A stretch of 8,537 nucleotides of DNA. Source: Chloroflexi bacterium RBG_16_64_43. GTDB taxonomy: Bacteria; Chloroflexota; Anaerolineae; Anaerolineales; RBG-16-64-43. Positions 1-5,933 of the stretch are shown piece after piece. A program made the position numbers and the translations under genes. The stretch lies in assembly GCA_001796965.1 (NCBI GenBank), contig MGOA01000131.1, positions 1 through 8,537 on the forward strand, in the 5' to 3' direction. Position 1 is the stretch's first letter. Each line of letters begins with the position of its first letter. The notes under the pieces were generated by a model. That model had not been told where the DNA came from. It did not search any database and worked only from the letters and a program-made list of their open reading frames with translations.

Positions 1-114
1 CTGAGCGAAATGCTGTCGTATGTGGCCTACCTGGCCACGGTGGCCGCGCTTCTTCTGCGCGGCCGCGCGCGACTGCGTCCCGCTTCGCCGGCGGCTGCCG
101 TCGAAAGCGCATAG
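1..114 (+). CDS. C-terminal end of a membrane protein (partial), possibly FTR1-type iron permease
   Basis: Frame 1 is open from the first base to a TAG stop at 112-114, giving the last 37 residues of a protein that begins outside the window. The visible part starts LSEMLSYVAYLATVAALLL, a hydrophobic stretch fitting a final transmembrane helix. It is followed by a basic patch (RGRARLR) that would face the cytoplasm and a short Ala/Pro-rich tail. FTR1-family iron permeases often end with a helix of the form 'S-L-x-E-x-L-x-Y-x-x-Y-L', which this resembles, but the diagnostic REXXE motifs would lie upstream and cannot be seen. Any polytopic membrane protein could end this way. It is convergent with the minus-strand SH3-like gene ending at 604. 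I am fairly sure that it is coding and unsure of the family. Confidence 0.5.
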   Translation: MSEMLSYVAYLATVAALLLRGRARLRPASPAAAVESA

Positions 115-181
115 CGACTCTCAATTCTCCTGCAACAGTAGTCAGGCACTTGCAAGTTGCGGACAAAGGAGTGTCGTTTTT
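115..181 (+). terminator. Possible two-tier intrinsic terminator directly after the stop codon
   Basis: Bases 115-122 (CGACTCTC) can pair with the end of GGAGTGTCG at 168-176 with one mismatch. Inside, TCC-T-GCAAC (128-136) can pair with GTTGCGGA (156-163) with one bulged base. The outer stem is followed immediately by five T residues (177-181). The position directly after the TAG at 112-114 suits a terminator for the partial membrane protein gene. The long imperfect stem makes it weaker than the hairpin at 288-318, and it could be chance. Confidence 0.35.
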
Positions 182-182
182 G

Positions 183-256
183 AACCCCACCCCTTCTCCG
201 CCAGATCGCCACCTGCAGAAGGCCACCCTTCGGCGGAGAGGGGGCAGGGGGTGAGG
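183..256. repeat. Imperfect C-rich/G-rich inverted repeat, possible dispersed hairpin element
   Basis: The left arm at 185-202 (CCCC-A-CCCCT-TCTCCGCC) is complementary to the right arm around 232-250 (GGCGGAGA-GGGGGCAGGGG). The inner 8 bp (195-202 with 232-239) match perfectly and the outer C/G tracts match with mismatches. The loop is about 29 bases. Similar hairpins with 'ccctctccgcc...ggcggagaggg' arms are, from memory, frequent as dispersed intergenic repeats in Chloroflexota genomes, so this is probably one copy of a family. Only one copy is visible here, so the repeat status is inferred. Confidence 0.5.
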
Positions 257-287
257 CGCAAGACGGTCCTTCCGCAAGCTACTTGAA

Positions 288-318
288 GGGGCTGCACTTG
301 TGGGCAGCCCCTCTTTTT
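288..318 (+). terminator. Intrinsic (rho-independent) terminator
   Basis: GGGGCTGC at 288-295 and GCAGCCCC at 304-311 form a perfect 8-bp GC-rich stem around an 8-base loop (296-303). The 3' arm is followed by TCTTTTT (312-318). This is the classical hairpin plus U-tract on the plus strand. It lies about 170 bp past the stop of the leftmost gene. The minus strand has no comparable T-run after the hairpin, so it should be unidirectional. It probably ends leftover readthrough from upstream, or a transcript starting in the gap that I cannot identify. Confidence 0.75.
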
Positions 319-390
319 GTGAGCTTCATCTTTCATGTCGTTGTAAGGAGGGCCGATCCCCGCGTGTCCGGCGGTGGGGAGTGAATGTAC

Positions 391-410
391 GGGCACGCCA
401 TGGCGTGCCC
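391..410. repeat. Perfect 20-bp palindrome
   Basis: GGGCACGCCA at 391-400 is followed directly by its exact reverse complement TGGCGTGCCC at 401-410, with no spacer. A chance palindrome of this length is unlikely in a few hundred bases, though high GC raises the odds. Perfect palindromes of the 'gggcac-GCC/GGC-gtgccc' type are, as I recall, common dispersed elements between genes in Chloroflexota. It could form a cruciform or transcript hairpin, or bind a dimeric protein. No T-tract follows on either strand, so it is not a standard terminator. Confidence 0.6.
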
Positions 411-434
411 CAACAGAGAAAGCGGGGATGCGCA

Positions 435-471
435 GAGCCCGCGTGGAGTCTCGGGCTCACCCTCGGAGGGT
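435..471. repeat. Two adjacent small stem-loops
   Basis: GAGCCCG (435-441) pairs with CGGGCTC (452-458) across a 10-base loop. The next base begins a second hairpin, ACCCTC-G-GAGGGT (459-471), which is a near-zero-loop palindrome. The two stems sit back to back without a spacer, suggesting one structured element and not random pairing. They lie between the 20-bp palindrome and the end of the SH3-like gene. Function unknown. Confidence 0.4.
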
Positions 472-603
472 AGCACGCCATGCGAGGGACAAACACGAGG
501 TACGTGTGCCCAACGCGGCAATCCGTGCCCAGCCCGCGCGGGGGCGGTCAACTGTAATGCGTGCTATGCCCTCTTCAGGAGGTGTGCGTCGAAAGGCGTG
601 GAG

Positions 604-1104
604 TCACGGCCCGCCCGGCCCGAGGTAATTCTGTACGCCCCAGCCTTTGCGTGATTGGTCGATCAATCCCTCGAGATACCACCAGGTGTATCCGTCGCTG
701 TCGCGCGGGCCGTCGCGCACCACGAACACTTCGTTCTCGAGCGCGAGCAGCAAGATGCGTCCGCCGAGCGAGGGGGTCTCGCGCAGGCGCAACCCATCGC
801 GCCCCGTGCCCACCACCGAGACCGTTCCACCCACTCCGAAGAACCCGGGCAGCGGGGTCGGCGGGATCGAGGTGGCCGTCTCTTCACCGGGAACGACCAC
901 CACCTGCGGCGGCGTGAGGGTGGGCGGCGGCAGCACGGTGAAAAGTGGCTGGGCGCTGGCCCTGGGCGTGGGCAGCGGCCAGGAGACGATGACCGCCCAG
1001 CCGATGAGGATCGCGACCACGGCCAGGATCACGGCCACCAGCCAGGTCCACCAGCGGATGATCGAGCGCGGGGCGCGAGGGGAAGAGGATATTGGATCGG
1101 GCAT
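604..1104 (-). CDS. Membrane-anchored SH3-like (bacterial SH3b) domain protein
   Basis: A 166-residue protein. Residues 1-16 are polar with Arg at 10, 13 and 17. Residues 18-41 are one strongly hydrophobic helix, so the N-terminus should be cytoplasmic and the rest outside. Residues 43-86 form a Pro/Thr-rich linker. Residues about 92-162 look like an SH3b domain: GLRLRETPS at 104-112 is the typical 'LNVRSGPS-like' strand, followed by WWYLE (141-145) and GWGVQNYL (154-161), the usual closing strand of this fold. SH3b domains commonly bind peptidoglycan or other cell-envelope ligands, but the ligand here is unknown. The start lies 6 bp after the PolX stop, so the two are probably co-transcribed. 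A GAGG lies almost touching the ATG, so translation may depend on coupling. No functional link to PolX is evident. Confidence 0.85.
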   Translation of the reverse strand: MPDPISSSPRAPRSIIRWWTWLVAVILAVVAILIGWAVIVSWPLPTPRASAQPLFTVLPPPTLTPPQVVVVPGEETATSIPPTPLPGFFGVGGTVSVVGTGRDGLRLRETPSLGGRILLLALENEVFVVRDGPRDSDGYTWWYLEGLIDQSRKGWGVQNYLGPGGP

Positions 1105-1110
1105 GCCTCG

Positions 1111-2850
1111 TCAGGTTCTCGCTTTCTTTCGCTTCTGGAGCCAGGCCACCAGGCGCGCCCGCGGCCAGGCGGTAATCACCTGAGCCGGGGTGAGCCAGGC
1201 GCGGCGCGCCACACCCACGCCGTATTCGCGCAGCGCGAATTCCTCTGGGCTGTGGGCATCGGTGTTGATCGCGAGCAGGCAGCCCACCTCGGCGGCGCGG
1301 CGCGCATGCGCGTCGGAGAGATCCAACCGCGATGGATGCGAATCGATCTCGAGCGCCACGCCATGGCGCGCAGCTTCTGCAAAAAGCGCTTCCATGTCGA
1401 TGTCGGCCGGTTCGCGCTCGGGGATGAGTCGCCCCGAGGGATGGCCGATGAAGTGCACGCCCGGGTGGCGCGCCGCGCCCACCAGGCGGGCGGTGATCTT
1501 CTCGCGCGGCTGACGCAGCGAAGTGTGGGCCGAGGCGATGACCACATCCAGTTGGGCGAGCACCTCGTCCTCATAGTCGATCTGTCCGTCGGCGCGGATC
1601 TCGACCTCCGCGCCTTGCAGAATGAGGATCGCGTCGCCCAGCGCGCGCTGCACGCGCTGGATTTCCTTGCGCTGCTCGCGCAATCGCTGCGGGGTGAGCC
1701 CGCGGGCGACGCCGAGAGACTGCGAATGATCGGTGACCGCCAGGACTTTCAACCCCTGGGCGCGCGCGGCCTCGGCCATCTCGCGGATGGAGGCGTGACC
1801 GTCGCTCCAGGTGGAATGCGTGTGCAGGTCGGCGCGCATCTGGCGCAGCTCCAGCAGGTCCGGCAGCCGGCCGGCCTGGGCAGCCTCGATCTCGCCGTGA
1901 TCCTCGCGGAGTTCCGGCGCAATCCACGGCAGCCCCAGCCGATCGTAGACCTCCTCTTCGCGGGCGCACAGGATCTCCTTGCCGCTGGTGCGGGTCAGCG
2001 CGTGCTCCGAGAGCGAGAGGCCGCGTTTGAGGGCGATCTCGCGCAGGTGGACGTTGTGGTCTTTCGAGCCGGTGGCGTACTGCAAGGCAGTACCAAAGCG
2101 CTCGGGCGGGTGGACCCAAATCTGTGCCCGCACGCCCCCCGCGAGTTCGACCGAGATCTTGGTCGGGCCGCGAGCGATAACCTCGGCTACGCGTGGATCG
2201 GCGGTGAAGTAGTCCATCACCGCCTCGGGATCGGACGAGGCGACCAGGAAATCCAGGTCGCCGATGGTTTCCTTGCGGCGGCGCAGGCTGCCGGCGGCTT
2301 CCGCCGCGCGCACCTTCTTCGACTCGCGCAGCCGCGTGAGCAGCGCCTGCGCCAGCGGCCAGGCCTGCCCGATGGGAATGCGGTCGGTGCGCCTGGCGAG
2401 GGCGGCCATGCCCGAAAGAATGGCAGCCTCGACGCCCGGGCCCATGCCCTTCATCGTGCGCAGGCGGCCTTCTTTCGCGGCCGCCTCCAGACCCGGCAGA
2501 TCGGTGATGCCCAGCTCTTTCCAGAAGCGCGCGGCGCGCTTGGGCCCCACGCCGCCGATCTTCAAGAGATCGAGTAGCGTCGCGGGTACTTTTTCTTTTT
2601 CGCGTTCGAGCGCCGGGAGTTGACCGGTGGCGAGGATTTCTTCGATCTTGGCGGCAATGGCTTCGCCCACGCCAGGGATGGTGCGCAGTTCGCCCGCTGC
2701 GGCGATTTCGGAGAGATCCCTGCCCAGCCCGCGCAAAGTCTCGGCCGCGCGGTGATAGGCGTTCACGCGGAATGCACTCTCGCCCTGCAGCTCGAGCAGC
2801 GAGCCCAGGTCGTCGAAGAGCTGCGCGACGGCGCGGTTATCGGGTTTCAT
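1111..2850 (-). CDS. polX: DNA polymerase/3'-5' exonuclease PolX with PHP domain; polymerase site altered
   Basis: A 579-residue protein, normal length for bacterial PolX, a repair enzyme for short gaps. Helix-hairpin-helix segments lie at about 57-68, 97-108 and 132-143. The Pol beta-type nucleotidyltransferase signature GSLRRRKETIGDLD (187-200) carries the first two catalytic aspartates (D198, D200). The third, normally in a 'V-D-L-R' strand before 'PPExFGxALxYxTGSKxHN', is Gln here: the strand reads GVRAQIWV with Q243 (codon CAG, minus strand, 2124-2122), followed by PPERFGTALQYATGSKDHN (248-266). The C-terminal PHP domain (339-579) keeps all nine expected metal ligands: H343, H345, D374, H375, E415, H442, H470, D531 and H533. 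The Mn-dependent 3'-5' exonuclease or phosphoesterase should therefore be active, while polymerisation is probably weak or lost. The gene reads divergently from the stand-alone PHP gene and is followed 6 bp later by the SH3-like gene. The start ATG at 2850 has a weak AGG about 7 bp upstream. Confidence 0.93.
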   Translation of the reverse strand: MKPDNRAVAQLFDDLGSLLELQGESAFRVNAYHRAAETLRGLGRDLSEIAAAGELRTIPGVGEAIAAKIEEILATGQLPALEREKEKVPATLLDLLKIGGVGPKRAARFWKELGITDLPGLEAAAKEGRLRTMKGMGPGVEAAILSGMAALARRTDRIPIGQAWPLAQALLTRLRESKKVRAAEAAGSLRRRKETIGDLDFLVASSDPEAVMDYFTADPRVAEVIARGPTKISVELAGGVRAQIWVHPPERFGTALQYATGSKDHNVHLREIALKRGLSLSEHALTRTSGKEILCAREEEVYDRLGLPWIAPELREDHGEIEAAQAGRLPDLLELRQMRADLHTHSTWSDGHASIREMAEAARAQGLKVLAVTDHSQSLGVARGLTPQRLREQRKEIQRVQRALGDAILILQGAEVEIRADGQIDYEDEVLAQLDVVIASAHTSLRQPREKITARLVGAARHPGVHFIGHPSGRLIPEREPADIDMEALFAEAARHGVALEIDSHPSRLDLSDAHARRAAEVGCLLAINTDAHSPEEFALREYGVGVARRAWLTPAQVITAWPRARLVAWLQKRKKART

Positions 2851-2852
2851 GA

Positions 2853-2881
2853 TTGCGCCTGGGGTATGCGTGTGCTATGCT
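2853..2881 (+). promoter_or_regulatory. Candidate sigma-70 promoter for the PHP-lipoprotein-membrane protein unit
   Basis: Inside the 52-bp divergent region, TTGCGC (2853-2858) and TATGCT (2876-2881) are separated by exactly 17 bp. The -10 is preceded by TGC (2873-2875), an extended -10 feature. The match is 3/6 at -35 and 4/6 at -10. Transcription would begin near 2888, giving a very short leader that still includes the GGAG ribosome binding site at 2891. No equally good pair was found for polX on the other strand. Prediction by eye only. Confidence 0.35.
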
Positions 2882-2890
2882 TGCCGCTTC

Positions 2891-2894
2891 GGAG
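2891..2894 (+). promoter_or_regulatory. Ribosome binding site fixing the start of the PHP gene
   Basis: GGAG lies 8 bases before the ATG at 2903. The frame is open from an earlier ATG at 2849, but that codon overlaps the polX start and has no such site, and the extra 18 residues do not resemble the family. The PHP core (GNVHMHTPYSDG) begins a few residues after the 2903 start, as expected for this family. Confidence 0.6.
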
Positions 2895-2902
2895 CCCATG
2901 CG

Positions 2903-3976
2903 ATGATTGAAGTGGTCGGCAACGTTCACATGCACACGCCCTATTCCGACGGCGCATTGTATCACGCCGATTTGGCCCAGGTCGCACTCGAGGCCGGGCT
3001 CGACTTCATCTGTGTCACCGACCACAACGTCTACGTGCAGGGGGTGGAGCGCTACCACGGTTCCGCCGACGGCCGCCGCAGCCTGCTGCTCCTGGTGAGC
3101 GAAGAAATCCACGACCAGATTCGTGAGCCGCAGAAGAATCACATGCTGGCCTTCGGCATCGATCGCGAGCTCTCCACGCTCGCTCAGGATCCGCAGCGCC
3201 TGCTGGAGGCGGTGCGCGCCTCGGGCGGGTTCGCCTTCCTGGCTCACCCCTATGAGGAAGCCGCGCCGGTCATCGGCGAGGACGATCTGGGCTGGGTGGA
3301 TTGGCAGGTCAGCGGCTATGCCGGGATCGAGCTGTGGAATTACATGAGCGAGTTCAAATCGCTCCTGCACAATCTGCCCGGCATGCTCTTCTATGCATTT
3401 AAGCCCGAGCGCGGGATTCGCGGCCCGTTCCCGCAGACTCTCGCCTTGTGGGACGGTCTCTTGGCCCGTGGGCAGCGGGCCGCGGTATTGGGCGGATCGG
3501 ATGCGCACGGTCAGACCTACTCAGCCGGCCCGGTGCGGCGAGTGGTCTTCCCTTACGCTTATCTCTTCCGCGCGGTCAACACGCACCTGCTGCTCGAGCA
3601 GCCGCTCTCGGCCGATTTCGCGCGCGACCGGGCGGCAGTTCTCGACGCGCTGCGGCTCGGGAGGGGATGGGTCGGGTACGACCTCCCGGCGCCCACGCGC
3701 TACTTCCGCCTGTGGGCGGAGGCGGATGGGCGCACTCTGCAGATGGGCGAGGCCGGGCGGCTGCCCAAAGGCGGCGCCCAAATCCTTGCCAGCCTGCCCC
3801 TTTCGGCCCACGTCAAGCTGGTGCGCGCCGGGGAAGGTGTGGTCTGGGAGGGCACGAGCGACCGCGTCGACTACCGGGCCACCCTGCGCGGTGCCTATCG
3901 TCTGGAAGCTTGGCGTCGCTTCCGGGGTCGCGAACGCGGCTGGATCTTCTCCAATCCAATCTATCTGACGGAGTGA
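2903..3976 (+). CDS. PHP-domain metallohydrolase, CehA/McbA-like
   Basis: A 357-residue protein counted from ATG 2903. The PHP metal-binding set is complete: H9 and H11 (HMHTPYSDG), D40 and H41 (VTDHN), E67 or E68 (VSEEIHD), H80 (NHMLAF), H115 (LAHPYEE), and D200 and H202 (GGSDAHG). Residues 141-151 (GIELWNYMSEF) fit the CehA/McbA branch of PHP phosphoesterases. Residues about 255-357 form a C-terminal beta-rich domain ending YRLEAWRR...WIFSNPIYLTE, also seen in that branch. No signal peptide is seen, so it is probably cytoplasmic. The family hydrolyses phosphoester or ester/carbamate bonds, but the substrate cannot be read from the sequence. It is first in a unit with the lipoprotein (9-bp gap) and reads divergently from polX, which carries its own PHP domain; the two PHP regions are different subfamilies, not a recent duplication. 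Confidence 0.88.
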   Translation: MIEVVGNVHMHTPYSDGALYHADLAQVALEAGLDFICVTDHNVYVQGVERYHGSADGRRSLLLLVSEEIHDQIREPQKNHMLAFGIDRELSTLAQDPQRLLEAVRASGGFAFLAHPYEEAAPVIGEDDLGWVDWQVSGYAGIELWNYMSEFKSLLHNLPGMLFYAFKPERGIRGPFPQTLALWDGLLARGQRAAVLGGSDAHGQTYSAGPVRRVVFPYAYLFRAVNTHLLLEQPLSADFARDRAAVLDALRLGRGWVGYDLPAPTRYFRLWAEADGRTLQMGEAGRLPKGGAQILASLPLSAHVKLVRAGEGVVWEGTSDRVDYRATLRGAYRLEAWRRFRGRERGWIFSNPIYLTE

Positions 3977-3985
3977 CGAGGAGTC

Positions 3986-4639
3986 ATGACCACTCGCTGG
4001 CGTATGGCTATGTTGCTCGTCCTGGCTCCAGCCCTGCTTGGGCTAGGGTGCCTCCTGCCCTCCACTGCCGCCCTCGAGGCCACCGCCCAGGGGCTCGTAG
4101 CTCGCGCGACGAATGCGTTGGGGAGTGTTGAGGGGCTGGGTACTGCGTGGGGCACGGTTGAGGCTCAGGCGACCAACTTTCTCGGTACGGCCATGGTTGG
4201 CGCCCAGGCGACGCTCTCGTCGATGCTGACCGAACAAGCGGCGATGGGCACGCCGCCTCCGCCGTCTGCGGAGCCCGCGACGGCCAGCATCTCCGGCGAG
4301 ATCCTCACCACGACCCCGGATCGCCCGCCGCTGCGCCTGTTTGCCCGGGACGTGGTGTTGGGGCGCGTGTATTCGGTGGAGGTGGCCCAGGGCCAGCCGA
4401 CCTTCACGATCGACCAGCTTCCGGCGGGGACCTATGTGGTTGTGGCCTGGTATGCGCCGCAAGGCGTCGCCGGCGGCTACACCTCCGACCTGACGTTGGC
4501 CGCCGCGAGCGTCGAGGAGCAGGATGCCTGCGGGCATGCGCTGGTGCTCATCACACTCGGGGCCGGACAGGCCTTTTCGGGCGCCGACATTCGTTGTTGG
4601 GGCGCGAACTTCTTCACCTGGATCACGCCTGCGCCGTAG
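3986..4639 (+). CDS. Probable lipoprotein with C-terminal beta-sandwich domain, function unknown
   Basis: A 217-residue protein. Residues 1-22 form a lipoprotein signal: basic n-region (TTRWR), hydrophobic core (8-20) and LGLGC with Cys22 as the likely lipidated residue. The -3 Gly is tolerated but not ideal. Residues 23-88 are Ala/Thr/Gly-rich and low in complexity, with a Pro run at 90-93, and serve as a spacer. Residues about 98-206 look like a beta-sandwich resembling carboxypeptidase-regulatory or prealbumin-like modules: SISGEI at the start, then FTIDQLPAGTYVVVAWY (140-156). C182 and C204 could form a disulphide. It starts 9 bp after the PHP stop with GAGGAG at 3978-3983, only 2 bases before the ATG; an in-frame ATG at 4004 has better spacing but would lose the basic n-region. 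The membrane protein gene follows 42 bp downstream. No enzymatic motif was recognised. Confidence 0.75.
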   Translation: MTTRWRMAMLLVLAPALLGLGCLLPSTAALEATAQGLVARATNALGSVEGLGTAWGTVEAQATNFLGTAMVGAQATLSSMLTEQAAMGTPPPPSAEPATASISGEILTTTPDRPPLRLFARDVVLGRVYSVEVAQGQPTFTIDQLPAGTYVVVAWYAPQGVAGGYTSDLTLAAASVEEQDACGHALVLITLGAGQAFSGADIRCWGANFFTWITPAP

Positions 4640-4667
4640 GCCGATCCCGCGCAGGTCATCGATTGCT

Positions 4668-4674
4668 GGAGGAG
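4668..4674 (+). promoter_or_regulatory. Strong ribosome binding site of the four-helix membrane protein gene
   Basis: GGAGGAG ends 7 bases before the ATG at 4682. It is a near-perfect Shine-Dalgarno match, the strongest in the window together with that at 5922, and it fixes this start. Confidence 0.7.
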
Positions 4675-4681
4675 AATCCCG

Positions 4682-5827
4682 ATGACCGTATCTCGCAGGT
4701 CCACGCCAGGTCCGTTCGCCAAGTTCCTGGCGGTGCTCTTCATCCTCCTCTTTGGTGTGACCACACCCCTGGTGCTGGTGGCTCTCGTCGCGCGCGGGCT
4801 GCTCTTCAACCCGGCTTTCTTCAAGCGCGCACTGGCGCAGGCGGACGTCTATCGCGAGTTGCCGCATGCTGTGGCGAGCCAACTTGCCGCCTCGGTGGTC
4901 GCCGACCCGCCTGAAGTCCCAACGGATTCGCCGGAAGAGGGCGAGCTGGGTCTGGGCGCGGTGTTCGCCGCACTTCCGCCGCAGCTCGTTGAGACGCTGA
5001 TAGTGAGGTTAGTCCCCCCGGAATGGATGCAAGCCCAAGTGGAAAGTGTGATCGATCAGGTGGTGGCCTATCTTGATCACGGGCGGGGCGCGCCGGCGCT
5101 CACGATTTCGCTCGCCGAGATCAAGGCCAATCTGCAGCAAGGCGCGCTCGAGAGTGCCATGCGCGAGGTCATCGCCGGGCTGCCGCCGTGCACGGCCGAG
5201 CAGCTACTCACCTTCAGCGGCGAGATGCTCAGCGGTCAATCCGCGATGCTGCCTGTTTGCCAGCCCCCGGAGTTGATGGCCGAGGCCTTCATTGCCACAG
5301 CTAAGGTCACGGCCGAAGGCATGCTGACCCGCATGCTGCCCGATGAGCTTAACCTGATGCAGCCGTTCGCGGCAGCGGGTGGGGCGGCGACCCTGTTGCC
5401 CTTCATGCAAGGGCTCGATCAGCTTCTCGTTCGGGTACGGCTGGCCAAACGGATAGCGGAGTTGTCTGCGCTCGTGCCGCTCGCCTTGCTGGCGGTCATC
5501 GCGCTGCTCACCGCGCGCACCGCGCGCCTCGCGTTGCGCTGGCAGGGCGCGCCGCTGCTCTTGGCCGGCGTGCTCAGTGCGCTCATGGGATTGGTGCTGT
5601 ACCTGGGCTTTGGGATTCTTGTCGCGACCGTGCCGATGCCGCCGGGTGCGTCGGGCCCCGCTGGGCTTTTCGGCCTTGCGCGCGAAGTGGCGCAAGGGAT
5701 GGTGACGACCTTTGTCTTGTGGGTCGAGGCAGGGGCCGGCGCGATGCTGCTGGCCGGGTTGGTGATGACCGGCGTTGCAGGCAGCCTGCGCAGGCGCGAA
5801 AGCGCCAGCCTCACAGCGACGAACTGA
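4682..5827 (+). CDS. Four-helix membrane protein with large extracytoplasmic domain, unknown function
   Basis: A 381-residue protein. A basic N-terminus (RRSTPGPFAK) leads to one hydrophobic helix (about 15-38). Residues 39-255 are a soluble, mostly helical domain with Leu/Ala/Glu-rich segments and two cysteines (C170, C193) that may pair outside the membrane. Three more helices follow at about 261-278, 289-317 and 340-367, with basic ends (RTARLALR, RRR) that place loops on the cytoplasmic side. By the positive-inside rule the 39-255 domain faces outward. I recognise no named family and no catalytic motif. It sits 42 bp after the lipoprotein gene with a strong ribosome binding site and is likely the last gene of the PHP-lipoprotein unit. 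A 106-bp gap separates it from the dehydratase gene. A role as an envelope partner of the lipoprotein is inferred from position only. Confidence 0.85.
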   Translation: MTVSRRSTPGPFAKFLAVLFILLFGVTTPLVLVALVARGLLFNPAFFKRALAQADVYRELPHAVASQLAASVVADPPEVPTDSPEEGELGLGAVFAALPPQLVETLIVRLVPPEWMQAQVESVIDQVVAYLDHGRGAPALTISLAEIKANLQQGALESAMREVIAGLPPCTAEQLLTFSGEMLSGQSAMLPVCQPPELMAEAFIATAKVTAEGMLTRMLPDELNLMQPFAAAGGAATLLPFMQGLDQLLVRVRLAKRIAELSALVPLALLAVIALLTARTARLALRWQGAPLLLAGVLSALMGLVLYLGFGILVATVPMPPGASGPAGLFGLAREVAQGMVTTFVLWVEAGAGAMLLAGLVMTGVAGSLRRRESASLTATN

Positions 5828-5933
5828 GGACTTGGGTCGGACTCAAAGGCCTTGACCCTTAGTTCGCCACTAGGTTTCACCGATTCCAGAGCTCTGCCCC
5901 ACGGATATCGGCGATTGACGCAGGAGGGAAGCC
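5828..5933 (+). other. Intergenic gap before the dehydratase gene
   Basis: The 106 bp hold a weak GGGTC/GACCC stem (5834-5838 with 5854-5858) without a T-tract. They also hold TTGACC at 5852-5857, which resembles a -35 box but has no convincing -10 at 16-18 bp. The change of function across this gap suggests a new transcription unit starts here, but the promoter is not clear by eye. Confidence 0.3.
5922..5927 (+). promoter_or_regulatory. Ribosome binding site selecting a GTG start for the dehydratase
   Basis: AGGAGG ends 6 bases before the GTG at 5934, the ideal distance. The next in-frame start, ATG at 5943, would be 15 bases away, which is too far. This supports the GTG initiation codon. 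Confidence 0.65.

Larger units (their letters stand above)
115..603. other. Convergent intergenic region, non-coding and rich in stem-loops
   Basis: This roughly 490-bp gap lies between the stop of the leftmost plus-strand gene and the stop of the minus-strand SH3-like gene, so it is a convergent 3'-3' spacer. The short open frames across it overlap one another in several frames and show no recognisable protein motif or convincing ribosome binding site. It holds two possible plus-strand terminators, an imperfect C-rich/G-rich inverted repeat, a perfect palindrome and two adjacent small hairpins, listed separately. The rest (about 472-603) includes a 10-bp palindrome CCCGCGCGGG at 533-542 and nothing else I can name. 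I saw no clear intrinsic terminator (hairpin plus U-tract) serving the minus-strand unit. Confidence 0.7.

Noticed and set aside
183..542. Possible CRISPR array from the repeated hairpins
   Set aside because: The hairpins differ in sequence and spacing, there is no regular direct repeat with unique spacers, and no cas gene is nearby.
374..654. Short plus-strand frames of 84 and 89 codons in the convergent gap
   Set aside because: They overlap each other in different frames, run through palindromes and into the SH3-like gene, and show no protein-like composition.
655..2577. A 640-codon plus-strand open frame opposite polX and the SH3-like gene
   Set aside because: It is antisense to two genes with clear motifs, its product is Arg/Gly/Ala/His-rich without recognisable domains, and long antisense frames are expected in GC-rich DNA.
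2849..2902. Upstream ATG at 2849 as start of the PHP gene
   Set aside because: It overlaps the polX start codon, lacks a ribosome binding site and adds 18 residues not fitting the family; ATG 2903 has GGAG at the right distance.
2903..3976. The stand-alone PHP gene as a duplicate of the PolX PHP domain
   Set aside because: Only the metal-binding motifs are shared. Spacing between motifs and the C-terminal domain differ, placing them in separate PHP subfamilies.
4043..4882. A 279-codon minus-strand frame across the lipoprotein and membrane protein genes
   Set aside because: It is antisense to two well-supported genes, the product is Arg-rich low-complexity sequence, and it has no domain or ribosome binding site.
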